DNA from: Tharpella sp964457755
GTDB lineage: Bacteria > Desulfobacterota > Anaeroferrophillalia > Anaeroferrophillales > Tharpellaceae
Direction: 5' to 3'
NCBI GenBank assembly: GCA_964457755.1
Contig: CAYWGC010000004.1
Span: 50,724-114,723 of the forward strand
Length of the DNA stretch: 64,000 bases
Shown here: positions 25,678 through 34,320 of the stretch, piece by piece
How the letters are laid out: each line of letters begins with the position of its first letter
Position numbering within the stretch: the first letter of the stretch is position 1
Notes under the pieces: model-generated
What the model saw: the letters and a program-made list of their open reading frames with translations, nothing else
Told to the model about the DNA's origin: nothing
Database searches by the model: none
Translations under genes and position numbers: made by a program

Positions 25678-26808
25678 ATGCGAATTCTGATTATAGAACC
25701 CTTTAACGGGGGTTCACATGCTGCCTGGGCTCAAGGGTACCAGCGTCACAGCTCCCATATTGTTGAAATTCTTGGGTTGCCGGGAAAAAACTGGAAGTGG
25801 CGGATGTTGGGGGCGGCGGTCACCTTGGCGCGGCAATACCGGGTACTGCTTGCCAGCGGCAAGCAGTACGACTTGATTCTGGCTTCAGACATGTTTGATC
25901 TTGCAGTTTTCTTAGGTTTGGTCAGCAATCTCCCCGGTTCCAGGCCGCCCGTGGCTCTCTATTTTCACGAAAACCAATTGACCTATCCACAATCACCTAA
26001 TGATCAGGTTCGCTCGGTTGGGCGTGATCGCAAGTTCGGGTTGATAAATTTCACCAGTGCTTTAGCAACCGATGCCTGTTTTTTTAATTCCGCCTTTCAT
26101 CGCCAGAGTTTTCTCGAAGCCCTGCCGGTTTTTTTGGGCCGTTCTCCTGATTATCAGGAGCTTGACGCGGTTGCAGAAATTGAAAAAAAGTCTGAAGTTC
26201 TCCACTTAGGTCTTGATCTTGAGCGCTTGGCGGCATTAAAATCATCCGCAGATCTTTTTGATAAAACCAGCCGGCCACCTCTCATCTTGTGGAATCATCG
26301 CTGGGAGTACGATAAAAATCCCGCTGAATTTTTTGCTATCTTACAGAAATTGATGGTAGCAGGGGTCGATTTTGAGGTTGTCATTTTGGGCGAACATTAT
26401 CAGCCTCCGCCTGAGCTTTTTCTTGAAAACCGGGAACTGCTCGGTTCTCGCCTGCTCCATTTTGGCTATGCCGAAAGTTTTGCCGACTACGCCGCCTGGC
26501 TCTGGCGGGCTGATATTTTACCGGTCACCTCAAATCACGATTTTTTCGGGGCCAGCGTGGTCGAAGCGGTTTATTGTAACTGTTACCCGCTTTTGCCGCA
26601 CCGTCTAGCTTATCCAGAGCATTTTTCAAAATCTGAACATGGTAAGTTTTTATACTGTGATACCAAAGATTTATATTTAAAACTTAAATCTTTACTTGAA
26701 TGTATGCGAGAGGTCGATTCAAGCAATTTCAGCTCTCTGGTAGCTCATTACGACTGGTCTGTGATGGCTCCTCGATACGATGAAAGAATGACCCGTATGT
26801 TAGCTTAA
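25678..26808 (+). CDS. tRNA-queuosine alpha-mannosyltransferase-like glycosyltransferase (DUF3524/GTDC1 family)
   Basis: 376 residues. The N-terminal domain RILIIEPFNGGSHAAW is the hallmark of the DUF3524 family, whose animal member GTDC1 (QTMAN) adds mannose to queuosine in tRNA-Asp. HENQLTYPQSP and the later glycosyltransferase-4 domain (WNHRWEYDKNP, ANNHDFFGASVVEAV-like segment at TSNHDFFGAS) complete it. I therefore infer a tRNA- or nucleoside-directed mannosyltransferase in the cytoplasm. An earlier in-frame start at 25603 lies inside repeat R3 and encodes no conserved residues, so ATG 25678 is chosen. No good ribosome site is visible; the repeat sits where it should be. Confidence 0.85.
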   Translation: MRILIIEPFNGGSHAAWAQGYQRHSSHIVEILGLPGKNWKWRMLGAAVTLARQYRVLLASGKQYDLILASDMFDLAVFLGLVSNLPGSRPPVALYFHENQLTYPQSPNDQVRSVGRDRKFGLINFTSALATDACFFNSAFHRQSFLEALPVFLGRSPDYQELDAVAEIEKKSEVLHLGLDLERLAALKSSADLFDKTSRPPLILWNHRWEYDKNPAEFFAILQKLMVAGVDFEVVILGEHYQPPPELFLENRELLGSRLLHFGYAESFADYAAWLWRADILPVTSNHDFFGASVVEAVYCNCYPLLPHRLAYPEHFSKSEHGKFLYCDTKDLYLKLKSLLECMREVDSSNFSSLVAHYDWSVMAPRYDERMTRMLA

Positions 26809-26925
26809 GCTCTCAAGAGGTCCTCAAGTTTTTTCTCTTTATGACGAAAAGTAATACATGCTAACTTATAAAGCTCCGAATCTGGTAATGTAAATTATGG
26901 GCTCTCTTGCGGAGTTTAAGTTGAA

Positions 26926-27228
26926 ATGAGTTTTGAAAAACAGAGTCCAAGTACCACCCGGCGTTTGCAGGCGGCGGCTCTACAGTATGACCAGGAACGT
27001 CACGAATCTCCAGTGGTTGTAGCCAAAGGTTCACGAGCGGTTGCTGAAAAGATCATTGAGATGGCGAAAAAGCATAATATTCCCCTGCAACGGGATCCCG
27101 AGCTTCTGCAGATCCTCATGAAACTTGAGATTAATCAGGAAATTCCTGAAAACGTTTTTCATGCGGTTGCTGAAGTTCTGGCAATGGTCTATAAAGCCAA
27201 CCGCAATCACAGCGAAAAAAATACATAA
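26926..27228 (+). CDS. FlhB C-terminal-like protein (FlhX/YlqH type)
   Basis: 100 residues that match only the cytoplasmic tail of FlhB/YscU export-gate proteins: SPVVVAKGSRAVAEKI, then AKKHNIPLQRDPEL, then EINQEIPENVFHAVAEVLAMVY. The NPTH autocleavage site and the membrane part of FlhB are missing, as in stand-alone FlhX proteins that can stand in for the FlhB tail in the flagellar secretion system. CGGAG lies about 13 bases upstream. Together with the sigma-28 promoter before the next gene it marks this stretch as flagellar. Confidence 0.85.
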   Translation: MSFEKQSPSTTRRLQAAALQYDQERHESPVVVAKGSRAVAEKIIEMAKKHNIPLQRDPELLQILMKLEINQEIPENVFHAVAEVLAMVYKANRNHSEKNT

Positions 27229-27351
27229 ATCGTTAATAAAATACTAATGCGGGAATTACTCCCGCAACCCAAAAGTTACTGCAAAGCCCGCAAATAAGTG
27301 CTCTTATCAGAACATTTTCTTGTAAAAACAAGAAAATAACCTGTAAAGCAC

Positions 27352-27378
27352 TAAAGTTTTTCCGATTATTGCCGAGAT
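27352..27378 (+). promoter_or_regulatory. Near-consensus sigma-28 (FliA) promoter
   Basis: TAAAGTTT at 27352-27359, an 11-base spacer, and GCCGAGAT at 27371-27378. The consensus is TAAAGTTT-N11-GCCGATAA, so the -35 is perfect and the -10 has six of eight matches. It lies 69 bases before the TPR gene. Confidence 0.75.
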
Positions 27379-27447
27379 ACTTTTAAAGGTATAAAAGATT
27401 GTGAGAAAATGATAGATATCGTTTTATAGAATTGTCTAAGGCCAGCC

Positions 27448-28641
27448 ATGAACGATTTTTTTACACCGATAACTGCTGATTCACTGTTTGTCAGCGCCTT
27501 GCAGCAGCAGGCTTCACTCGAACAGTTGTCGGGTAATGCCTTAAATACCGGGATTACGGCTTACCAGCAAGGTGATTACGAAAAAGCGATTATTGCTTTT
27601 CGCAATTCGATTGGCCTGGCTCCACAGTCTGCCAATGCTGTTGACACTGCCAATTATGTTGCCAGCTCTTACCTCAAGCTTGGCGATAACTATAATGCTG
27701 CCAAAGCCTATGAAGAGGCGATCGCCTTAAATCCGTCACGTGACGATACCCATATCAAACTTGGTAATCTATATTTTTCTGAAGAGAAGTATCAAGAGGC
27801 TGAGGCTCAATATTTCAAGGCTGCCAAACTCAATCCTGATCCCGTCAACTTCTACTCACTCGGGCAGGCCTATATCAAAACCGGGCGCTATAACGACGCC
27901 GAAGATCAGTTTTCAAAGATTCAGCGACTTGCCCCCCAGGCTGTCAATGGGCCCTATGGTAGAGGTTTGAACTATAGTGCTCAGGGCCGCTATGATGAAG
28001 CTATAGAGATGTTCCAAGATGCCATCGACCTGGACAGTGAATTTTACGATGCCTATGTTGAGATGGGGTACGCTTATGCTGACATGGGTGAAATGGATAT
28101 GGCGCAGGAGGTTTTTGAAGAACTCGAAGGGCCGCGACCCGATCTCGCTGATATTCTGAGCCGCTACATGTACAAGGTTGATACGCCAAAATTTTCTTTT
28201 GTGCATGCCGATGGCGCATTTCCTTACATGCAGCCTCCGGGAACCAAAGTCGCTTCCTTTGACAGCTATCTGGAAACCGCCAACGCTTCGAAAAATTTCA
28301 AAATGACTTTTCAGTTTGATAAAGAGATGGATCGCGAATCGGTCGAGGATCGTTTCAACTGGAATATAAATCGTTCGACCTCAAGCGGGCCGGCCGAATT
28401 TTATAATTTTGGCATGAGCTTACCGGATACCGAGATAAAACTTCCGGCAAATCCTGAATATATCTACTATGATGCCGATCAGCTGACGGCAACCGTCTAC
28501 TTCAAAGTCACCCAGAATGCGACAGCTGACGCTACCATCGACCCCTCCCACATCGTCTTCAAATTCGCCGGCGAAGATAAATACGGTCTCAAAATGGATC
28601 CCGATGCCGATGAATATTCGGGTTTCTCCCGAGTCGGCTGA
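27448..28641 (+). CDS. TPR-repeat protein, probably in the late flagellar regulon
   Basis: 397 residues with no signal peptide or membrane segment. Seven or so TPR units fill residues 25-240 (ALNTGITAYQQGDYEKAI, AYIKTGRYNDAEDQF, YVEMGYAYADMGEMD). The C-terminal 150 residues form a separate beta-rich domain (KMTFQFDKEMDRESVEDRF, QLTATVYFKV). This architecture recurs next to flagellar genes in deltaproteobacteria as far as I know, without a defined role. A sigma-28-type promoter stands upstream and an FlhB-tail gene precedes it, which supports a motility role. It could be an assembly or export accessory protein. Confidence 0.75.
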   Translation: MNDFFTPITADSLFVSALQQQASLEQLSGNALNTGITAYQQGDYEKAIIAFRNSIGLAPQSANAVDTANYVASSYLKLGDNYNAAKAYEEAIALNPSRDDTHIKLGNLYFSEEKYQEAEAQYFKAAKLNPDPVNFYSLGQAYIKTGRYNDAEDQFSKIQRLAPQAVNGPYGRGLNYSAQGRYDEAIEMFQDAIDLDSEFYDAYVEMGYAYADMGEMDMAQEVFEELEGPRPDLADILSRYMYKVDTPKFSFVHADGAFPYMQPPGTKVASFDSYLETANASKNFKMTFQFDKEMDRESVEDRFNWNINRSTSSGPAEFYNFGMSLPDTEIKLPANPEYIYYDADQLTATVYFKVTQNATADATIDPSHIVFKFAGEDKYGLKMDPDADEYSGFSRVG

Positions 28642-28666
28642 AAATCCCTAGTATTGTTAATAACGC

Positions 28667-29947
28667 TTAATCAACAATACTTTTCCAGCCTTCGTCTGAT
28701 TGAGGAAGAGTCCTATTGCTGTTTGGAGCTCCATTTCTAAAATCGCCTCCTATTACATTTTGAAAGCCACTTTTAAGAGGTGGTTTTTTTGCGTCAAGGA
28801 TGCGCTGTAGAGCCTCTAATGCTATTTTGGCTAAGCTTGAGTGTCCCGGAACCGCAGTGCCTTGCTTGACTGTGCTACTCAGATGGAAACTTCTGATCCG
28901 TTTCAAATCTCCCTGTTCTAACACATTACGCATACCGATTTCTGGATCATTGTACTCGAACTCAAACTCATAGGGTCCAATACGTCTATTTGGTTTTTCT
29001 TGGATTATTTTAACCGGCTGTGAGCGCATACGTTCTACGATTTTATCGTAAAATTTTGTGTAGGCCAGTTTCACTCCCTCATCTTTATTAATTCTTCGAC
29101 TTCCCCAATCATCCGGAAAAAAAAGGTTAACATAAAGGGTCCCTTTTGCCCAAGAGTTGTCGTAGGTAACTCGAACTCCGGCGATATGCTCGACATCAGT
29201 TTTCATGAAAGCTATATCTCCAAATACCCACTCACCGGCAATGCCTGGAAAGCCTAATTCTCCTAATTTAAGATTATAACTGCCAACTTGAGTGGTTCCC
29301 GGATTGGTTTTGTCTTTGAGGGCTTTTTGGAGAATTTTCAAAGCTTTTTCGGCAGCGGTTTCAGCTTCAGCCAGTGCGTGGTCAACTTTTCCTTCATGAC
29401 CTTCAGCATTAATCAGATAAGCAAAATCATCATTCAGTTTGCCGATGTGTCGTGAACGCCATTTGCTGTCCGGGTTTTTGAGGAAGGTATATTCAACAGC
29501 AAAAGAGTCGCCACCATCATACGCTTCCAGCTCTTTGTAACGGTCGCTTCTGGCAACTTCCAACCATTTCTCTTTTCTTGATTGAAAATATTTACGACCC
29601 CAACCGATATTGGCTCTGGTTGTGGGCATAATGATGTGGATGGAGGCCTTGGTTCTGAATTCAAGATACTCATATCTAAGCGATATTTCAGAGACGACAG
29701 CGGTAAACTGAGGGCGCAAGATCTTTCTGAAAAAGGGCTCATGTTGCGTTTTTAGGCTTCCAATTTGTGTGGGTAGTTGTAGATCGCCAACTTTGAGTTT
29801 GAGCCACTCTATAGGTTGTGAGTTTTTCGCCCAGGCACCCCGGGGTATGATCATACCACCCGTCAAGGTCGTGCAGATAATTATTGAAACAATAACAAGC
29901 TGTACACATAATCGTTTGCGCATGCTTTGTTCGGAATTTTTTTGCAT
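28667..29947 (-). CDS. Exported protein of unknown function
   Basis: Up to 426 residues. The N-terminus has Arg/Lys then a long hydrophobic run and AWA, a signal peptide; ATG at 29923 (MRKRLCV) is an alternative start that gives a more usual signal length. The mature part looks internally duplicated: KVGDLQLPTQIGSL near residue 52, GSYNLKLGELGFPG near 222 and IGPYEFEFEYNDP near 322 open similar segments. No family recognised. It converges with the TPR gene and has no evident operon partner, so location (periplasm or outer surface) is all that can be said. Confidence 0.75.
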   Translation of the reverse strand: MQKNSEQSMRKRLCVQLVIVSIIICTTLTGGMIIPRGAWAKNSQPIEWLKLKVGDLQLPTQIGSLKTQHEPFFRKILRPQFTAVVSEISLRYEYLEFRTKASIHIIMPTTRANIGWGRKYFQSRKEKWLEVARSDRYKELEAYDGGDSFAVEYTFLKNPDSKWRSRHIGKLNDDFAYLINAEGHEGKVDHALAEAETAAEKALKILQKALKDKTNPGTTQVGSYNLKLGELGFPGIAGEWVFGDIAFMKTDVEHIAGVRVTYDNSWAKGTLYVNLFFPDDWGSRRINKDEGVKLAYTKFYDKIVERMRSQPVKIIQEKPNRRIGPYEFEFEYNDPEIGMRNVLEQGDLKRIRSFHLSSTVKQGTAVPGHSSLAKIALEALQRILDAKKPPLKSGFQNVIGGDFRNGAPNSNRTLPQSDEGWKSIVD

Positions 29948-30021
29948 TATCTGTACCGTATAAATGAGACGAGTTGATTGTGGAATCCAGATTGTAAGTT
30001 ATCGAGAAGGAAAAATCAAAT

Positions 30022-30948
30022 TTATTTCCTTAAAACAGCCGGATTCGGATCTTTGCCTGGCAAATTGGTCAGATAAACCCCTGAACTTACGAGTAAAGCT
30101 CCGCTGAACAGTGACATGGTGATTGGTTCCCCGAGGAAGAAGAAGGCCAGGATGATAGCGCTGATCGGGACAAAGTTGATGAAGAGCCCGGCCCGCGTGG
30201 CTCCGATAACGCGGATCGCTTCATAGTACCAGACGAAACCTAAGACTGTACCGAAAAATCCAAGGTAGAAGAGAGCGGCCCAGTCGCGGCCGGAAAAAGA
30301 GAGGATATTGCTGCCTAACCCTTCTGAAAATGCTGGCAGGAGTAGTAGCAGGGTGCCGATCAGAGTCGACCAGGTGACCGCAACCAGAGGCGAAAGTTCT
30401 TTCATTACGACTTTACCAATAACCGAATAGCTGCCCCAGCTCAAAACACAGATTAGAATATAGAGCTCTCCCAGGCCCAGGCCGCCCGCGAAAATTCCGC
30501 TGAAATCCCCACGTGAAATAACCACCATAGCCCCGCAAACTGAAATCAGGATGCCAGTTATTTTTAAAAGAGTTAAGCGTTCTCTAAAAAAAATGGCTGA
30601 GAGCAGACAGATGCAGATTGGATTAAGGGCTATAATCAAGGCCGCGCGACCGGCAGCGATGATTTTAAGACCTTTGAAAAAGAAGATGTTGTAGGTGAAA
30701 ACTCCAGAGAACCCTAAGAGGAAAATAAAAGCAAACTGTTTGAAATTGATTTTAGGAAGTTTTTTTTCGATCCTTAAAGTCAGCGTCAAGAGGATCGTAA
30801 AGGCCAGAGCAAAACGTAAAAAGGCCGCCGAAGCGGGGCCGACATTACGGACCACGACCTTGCCGGCGATAAAGGTACCGCCCCATAAAAAAGCGGTCAG
30901 GATGAGCTTTATGTAGGATGTCGTCGTGGCTTTGTGGGGGTTCTGCAT
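30022..30948 (-). CDS. EamA/DMT-superfamily transporter
   Basis: 308 residues with ten predicted membrane helices in two EamA halves (about 12-142 and 158-292). Seen: GGTFIAGKVVVRNVGP in the first half and SWGSYSVIGKVVM in the second, typical of the drug/metabolite exporter family. Its ATG overlaps the stop of the upstream ATPase gene (TAATG), so it is the last gene of the amino-acid transporter operon. By position an amino-acid exporter is likely, balancing uptake by the ABC system; this is inference. Confidence 0.88.
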   Translation of the reverse strand: MQNPHKATTTSYIKLILTAFLWGGTFIAGKVVVRNVGPASAAFLRFALAFTILLTLTLRIEKKLPKINFKQFAFIFLLGFSGVFTYNIFFFKGLKIIAAGRAALIIALNPICICLLSAIFFRERLTLLKITGILISVCGAMVVISRGDFSGIFAGGLGLGELYILICVLSWGSYSVIGKVVMKELSPLVAVTWSTLIGTLLLLLPAFSEGLGSNILSFSGRDWAALFYLGFFGTVLGFVWYYEAIRVIGATRAGLFINFVPISAIILAFFFLGEPITMSLFSGALLVSSGVYLTNLPGKDPNPAVLRK

Positions 30949-31739
30949 TAATGGAGGATCTGGCTGAGAAAGAGTTTGGTGCGTTCATGTTCGGGGTGGT
31001 CAAAAAATTGACCGGGGGTATTGGTCTCCACAATCATCCCCTCATCCATAAAGAGAACCCGATGCGCCACACTTTTGGCAAATCCCATCTCATGGGTGAC
31101 GACAATCATGGTCATGCCCTCGTGAGCTAAACTGATCATGACGTCGAGAACCTCTTTAACCATCTCCGGATCAAGGGCTGATGTCGGCTCGTCAAAGAGC
31201 ATGACTTTAGGCTTCATGCAGAGGCTTCGGGCGATAGCTACGCGTTGCTGTTGCCCCCCGGAAAGCTGGCCGGGAAACTTTTTTGCCTGTTCCGCAATCT
31301 GGACTTTTTCAAGATAGTTCATGGCCAGCTCTTCGGCTTCTTTTCGCGGCACCTTTTTTACCCAAATCGGGCCCACGGTCAGATTTTCTAAGATTGTCAG
31401 GTGGGGAAAAAGGTTGAAATGTTGAAAAACCATGCCCACCTCTTCGCGTATTTTTTCAATATTTTTAAGATTATTACTGAGCTCGGTGCCATCAACAAAA
31501 ATTTGGCCGCGCTGGTGCTTTTCGAGGCGGTTGATGCAGCGGATCATGGTCGATTTACCCGAGCCTGAAGGGCCGCAAACAACAATTCTCTCCTGAGTTT
31601 TAACCTCGAGATTGATATCTTTCAAAACATGAAAATCACCATACCACTTATGTAGTCCGATAAGCTTGATAATTGTGTCATCGTTTTCGGCAGCGTCTGT
31701 TTGCGGGCTCTCGGCAGCGTTTTTTTGCTTACTGTCCAT
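30948..31739 (-). CDS. aapP: General L-amino-acid ABC transporter, ATP-binding subunit
   Basis: 263 residues, cytoplasmic ATPase of a polar amino-acid importer. Walker A GPSGSGKST, Q-loop VFQHFNLFPH, signature LSGGQQQRVAIA, Walker B VMLFDEPTSALDPE, and the switch His in VVTHEMGFA are all intact. The GlnQ/AapP subgroup is indicated by TILENLTVGPIWVKK and by the neighbours. It lies 29 bases downstream of the second permease and overlaps the exporter gene. Confidence 0.95.
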   Translation of the reverse strand: MDSKQKNAAESPQTDAAENDDTIIKLIGLHKWYGDFHVLKDINLEVKTQERIVVCGPSGSGKSTMIRCINRLEKHQRGQIFVDGTELSNNLKNIEKIREEVGMVFQHFNLFPHLTILENLTVGPIWVKKVPRKEAEELAMNYLEKVQIAEQAKKFPGQLSGGQQQRVAIARSLCMKPKVMLFDEPTSALDPEMVKEVLDVMISLAHEGMTMIVVTHEMGFAKSVAHRVLFMDEGMIVETNTPGQFFDHPEHERTKLFLSQILH

Positions 31740-31768
31740 GCTCTTTTCCGTTATCTGTAAATGTTTGT

Positions 31769-32866
31769 TTATCTGCTCGTATCAAGATCTTCTTCCAGGC
31801 GTCGGCTCCAGGTCGACATAAAGTAACAGCAGAGAAAATAGATTAAGGCCACAAAGAGATAGGCCTCAGTCGAAAAACCCATCCATTGGGGGTTGGAGAG
31901 AGTTGACTGCGTAGTCTTTAAAAGATCGTAGAGCGCGATAATGACTACCAGGGAGGTATCTTTGAAAGCTGAAATCAGAATGCTGACGGTTGGTGGAATG
32001 ACAATTTTTAAGGCCTGCGGCAGGATGATCAGACGCATAGTTTGTGAATAGTTAAGGCCTAAGGAGTCGGCCGCTTCATACTGACCTTGAGGCATGGCCT
32101 GGAGGCCGCCACGGACGACCTCGGCGACATAGGCCGCCGTAAATAGAATTATGGCAACCTGGGCCCGTAAAATTTTGTTTATGGTAATCCCTTCCGGCAG
32201 GAAGAGTGGGAATATGATTGCCGACATGAAAAGCATACTGATCAGGGGGACACCGCGGATCATTTCTATGTAGATGACGGTCAGACTTTTGATGACCGGA
32301 AGTCGCGATTGCCGCCCCAGCGCCAGAACAACCCCCAGAGGGTAGGCTGCCGCCAGGCCGAAAACTGAGAGCATCAGAGTCAGGGGCAGACCGCCCCATT
32401 GATCACTTTCAACCGCTTTAAGACCGAAGATTCCACCGCTCAGCAGTATTCCCATAAGCACCATCCCGACAAACCAGGCAAAAAGCAGATTTTTCGACCA
32501 CCAATTTCGGTTGCGAGAGATTATCAGCAGAGCAAAAAGGATCAGCATTGCTGATAACGGCCGCCACTGCTCAGGCGGCGGATAAAAACCAAAAATAATA
32601 AAGCGGATATTGGCATGAATGATGGACCAGCAGGCGCCGCCGGATTTGTGACATTCAGCACTGGTCGAAGTCCAGCAGCTCTTAATCAAGGCCCAGTTGA
32701 TAAAGGGCGGAAGGACCTGCCAGAGGAGGTAGATAACCGTAAGGCTTATCAGAGAATTGAACCAGGTGTTACACAGATTCGCTCTGATCCAACCGATAAC
32801 GCCGATCGTGGAGGTTGGGGGCTTGAGATCTCTATATTTTTCAGGGGATGATAAATTGACCGCCAT
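31769..32866 (-). CDS. aapM: General L-amino-acid ABC transporter, permease AapM
   Basis: 365 residues, longer than usual amino-acid permeases, as AapM is. The first 140 residues hold extra helices and a Cys-rich loop. The C-terminal permease core has the EAA loop YEAADSLGLNYSQTMRLIILPQALKIVIPP and five helices. The insert before the core is the AapM hallmark. It starts three bases after AapQ ends, and the two permeases form the heterodimeric channel. Confidence 0.93.
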   Translation of the reverse strand: MAVNLSSPEKYRDLKPPTSTIGVIGWIRANLCNTWFNSLISLTVIYLLWQVLPPFINWALIKSCWTSTSAECHKSGGACWSIIHANIRFIIFGFYPPPEQWRPLSAMLILFALLIISRNRNWWSKNLLFAWFVGMVLMGILLSGGIFGLKAVESDQWGGLPLTLMLSVFGLAAAYPLGVVLALGRQSRLPVIKSLTVIYIEMIRGVPLISMLFMSAIIFPLFLPEGITINKILRAQVAIILFTAAYVAEVVRGGLQAMPQGQYEAADSLGLNYSQTMRLIILPQALKIVIPPTVSILISAFKDTSLVVIIALYDLLKTTQSTLSNPQWMGFSTEAYLFVALIYFLCCYFMSTWSRRLEEDLDTSR

Positions 32867-32869
32867 TTT

Positions 32870-34093
32870 CTACCTTTCGACGAGACGGGATTTCTGGTTA
32901 TACCAGTTCATGAAGACTGAAGTGGTAAGGCTTATAAAAAGATAGACGGCCATAATCATGGCGATACCTTCAATCGCCTGACCGGTCTGATTGATGGTGG
33001 TGTTGGCGATGGCGACAAAATCGGGGTAGCCGATGGCAACCGCCAGAGAACTGTTTTTGGTCAGGTTCAGCAACTGGCTGGTTAAAGGTGGAATGATTAC
33101 ACGCAAAGCCTGGGGCAGAATAACCAGATTAAGAATCTGTCCCGGTTTGAGCCCAATCGACATGGCCGCTTCCGTTTGACCATGACTTACCGACTGAATC
33201 CCGGCCCGCACAATCTCGGCGACAAAGGCGGCCGTATAGAGAACTAAACCCATGAGCAGAGCCGTAAATTCGGGCGAAATATTTATCCCGCCGCTAAAGT
33301 TAAAACCTCTTAAAACCGGCGTGTTCATGGTGGTCGGGGTGCCACCTAAAATCCAGGCAAGCAGAGGCAGTACAACCACCATAAGCAAAGAGGTCCGGAA
33401 CAGGGGGAAAATTTGACCGGTCTCTGCCTGGCGTTTTAGCGCCCAACGCCGCAGAAAGAAGATGCCAACCCAGGCCACCAGGAAAGCTGCCAGCATCCAG
33501 GTGTGGGCCGGATGAGTTTGGGGCACCGCGAAAACCAGTCCCCGGTTACTGATAAAGACCCCGTTGATCGGATTGAGAGCCTGACGGGGAGAGGGGAAAA
33601 ACTGATAGAAAATGGCATACCAGAAAAAAAGTTGCAGGAGAACCGGAATATTCTGGAGAATTTCGATATATAGACCGGCTAATTTTGCCACCAGCCAGTT
33701 ACTGGAAAGACGTGCTATGCCAATTATTGTCCCAAATATAACAGTCAGGACAATGCCGACAAGTGAGACTTTAAGGGTGTTCAGGATGCCGACAAACAAA
33801 GCTTTGGTATAGGAGTTGGCGGCTGAATAGTTAATCAATGATTCACCAATTTCAAAAGAGGCTTCCTTGTCGAGAAAGCCGAAACCGGTGGCAATGTTTT
33901 GCCGCTCCAGGTTTGCCAGGGTATTGGAGAAGAGGTAATAGCCCAGAAGAAGAACTGCACTTAAGGCAAAAGCCTGGTAGACTATAGAGCGTTTATCAGG
34001 ATCTTGCCAGAAAGAGGTCTTGTTCGAGGGCGGTAGTTTTTGAGTCATAGAGTTTGTAAGTATGTTGGTGGAACTCAGCAGACTTTGCCCCAT
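32870..34093 (-). CDS. aapQ: General L-amino-acid ABC transporter, permease AapQ
   Basis: Up to 407 residues. The permease core carries the EAA loop TEAAMSIGLKPGQILNLVILPQALRVIIPP. A large insert (about 150-290) between early helices, with LNPINGVFISNRGLVFA, is characteristic of AapQ. The start is uncertain: ATG 34093 abuts repeat R2 copy B, whereas ATG 34048 (MTQKLPP) gives a more usual N-terminus; neither has a good ribosome site. It lies downstream of the binding-protein gene with the repeat between them. Confidence 0.92.
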   Translation of the reverse strand: MGQSLLSSTNILTNSMTQKLPPSNKTSFWQDPDKRSIVYQAFALSAVLLLGYYLFSNTLANLERQNIATGFGFLDKEASFEIGESLINYSAANSYTKALFVGILNTLKVSLVGIVLTVIFGTIIGIARLSSNWLVAKLAGLYIEILQNIPVLLQLFFWYAIFYQFFPSPRQALNPINGVFISNRGLVFAVPQTHPAHTWMLAAFLVAWVGIFFLRRWALKRQAETGQIFPLFRTSLLMVVVLPLLAWILGGTPTTMNTPVLRGFNFSGGINISPEFTALLMGLVLYTAAFVAEIVRAGIQSVSHGQTEAAMSIGLKPGQILNLVILPQALRVIIPPLTSQLLNLTKNSSLAVAIGYPDFVAIANTTINQTGQAIEGIAMIMAVYLFISLTTSVFMNWYNQKSRLVER

Positions 34094-34205
34094 AAATTAC
34101 CGAGATTGGGGTCATTGCTGGAACAAGGTGCGTCAGCACCCCAGCTTTGACCCCGTTTATTAGGGCGAAGCGATGCTCGATATTATTTGTTATAACTTTA
34201 TGGTG
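34092..34205 (+). repeat. Dispersed repeat family R2, copy B (plus orientation)
   Basis: Contains GATTGGGGTCATTGCTGG, CAAGGTGCGTCAGCACCCC, AGCTTTGACCCCGTTTAT and GGCGAAGCGAT, the same order as copy A read on the opposite strand at 21196-21335. It sits between aapJ and aapQ and touches the first possible start codon of aapQ. Confidence 0.8.
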
Positions 34206-34320
34206 GGCACTGAAAAATTTTTATAAACAACATAGTTCACAGAGAGTCCAAAGGAAACTTTTTTTGCCTTTCTCTGGCCCCTCTGTGGTAGAGTTCGCTG
34301 ATTTTCTCCTTAACTTGACT

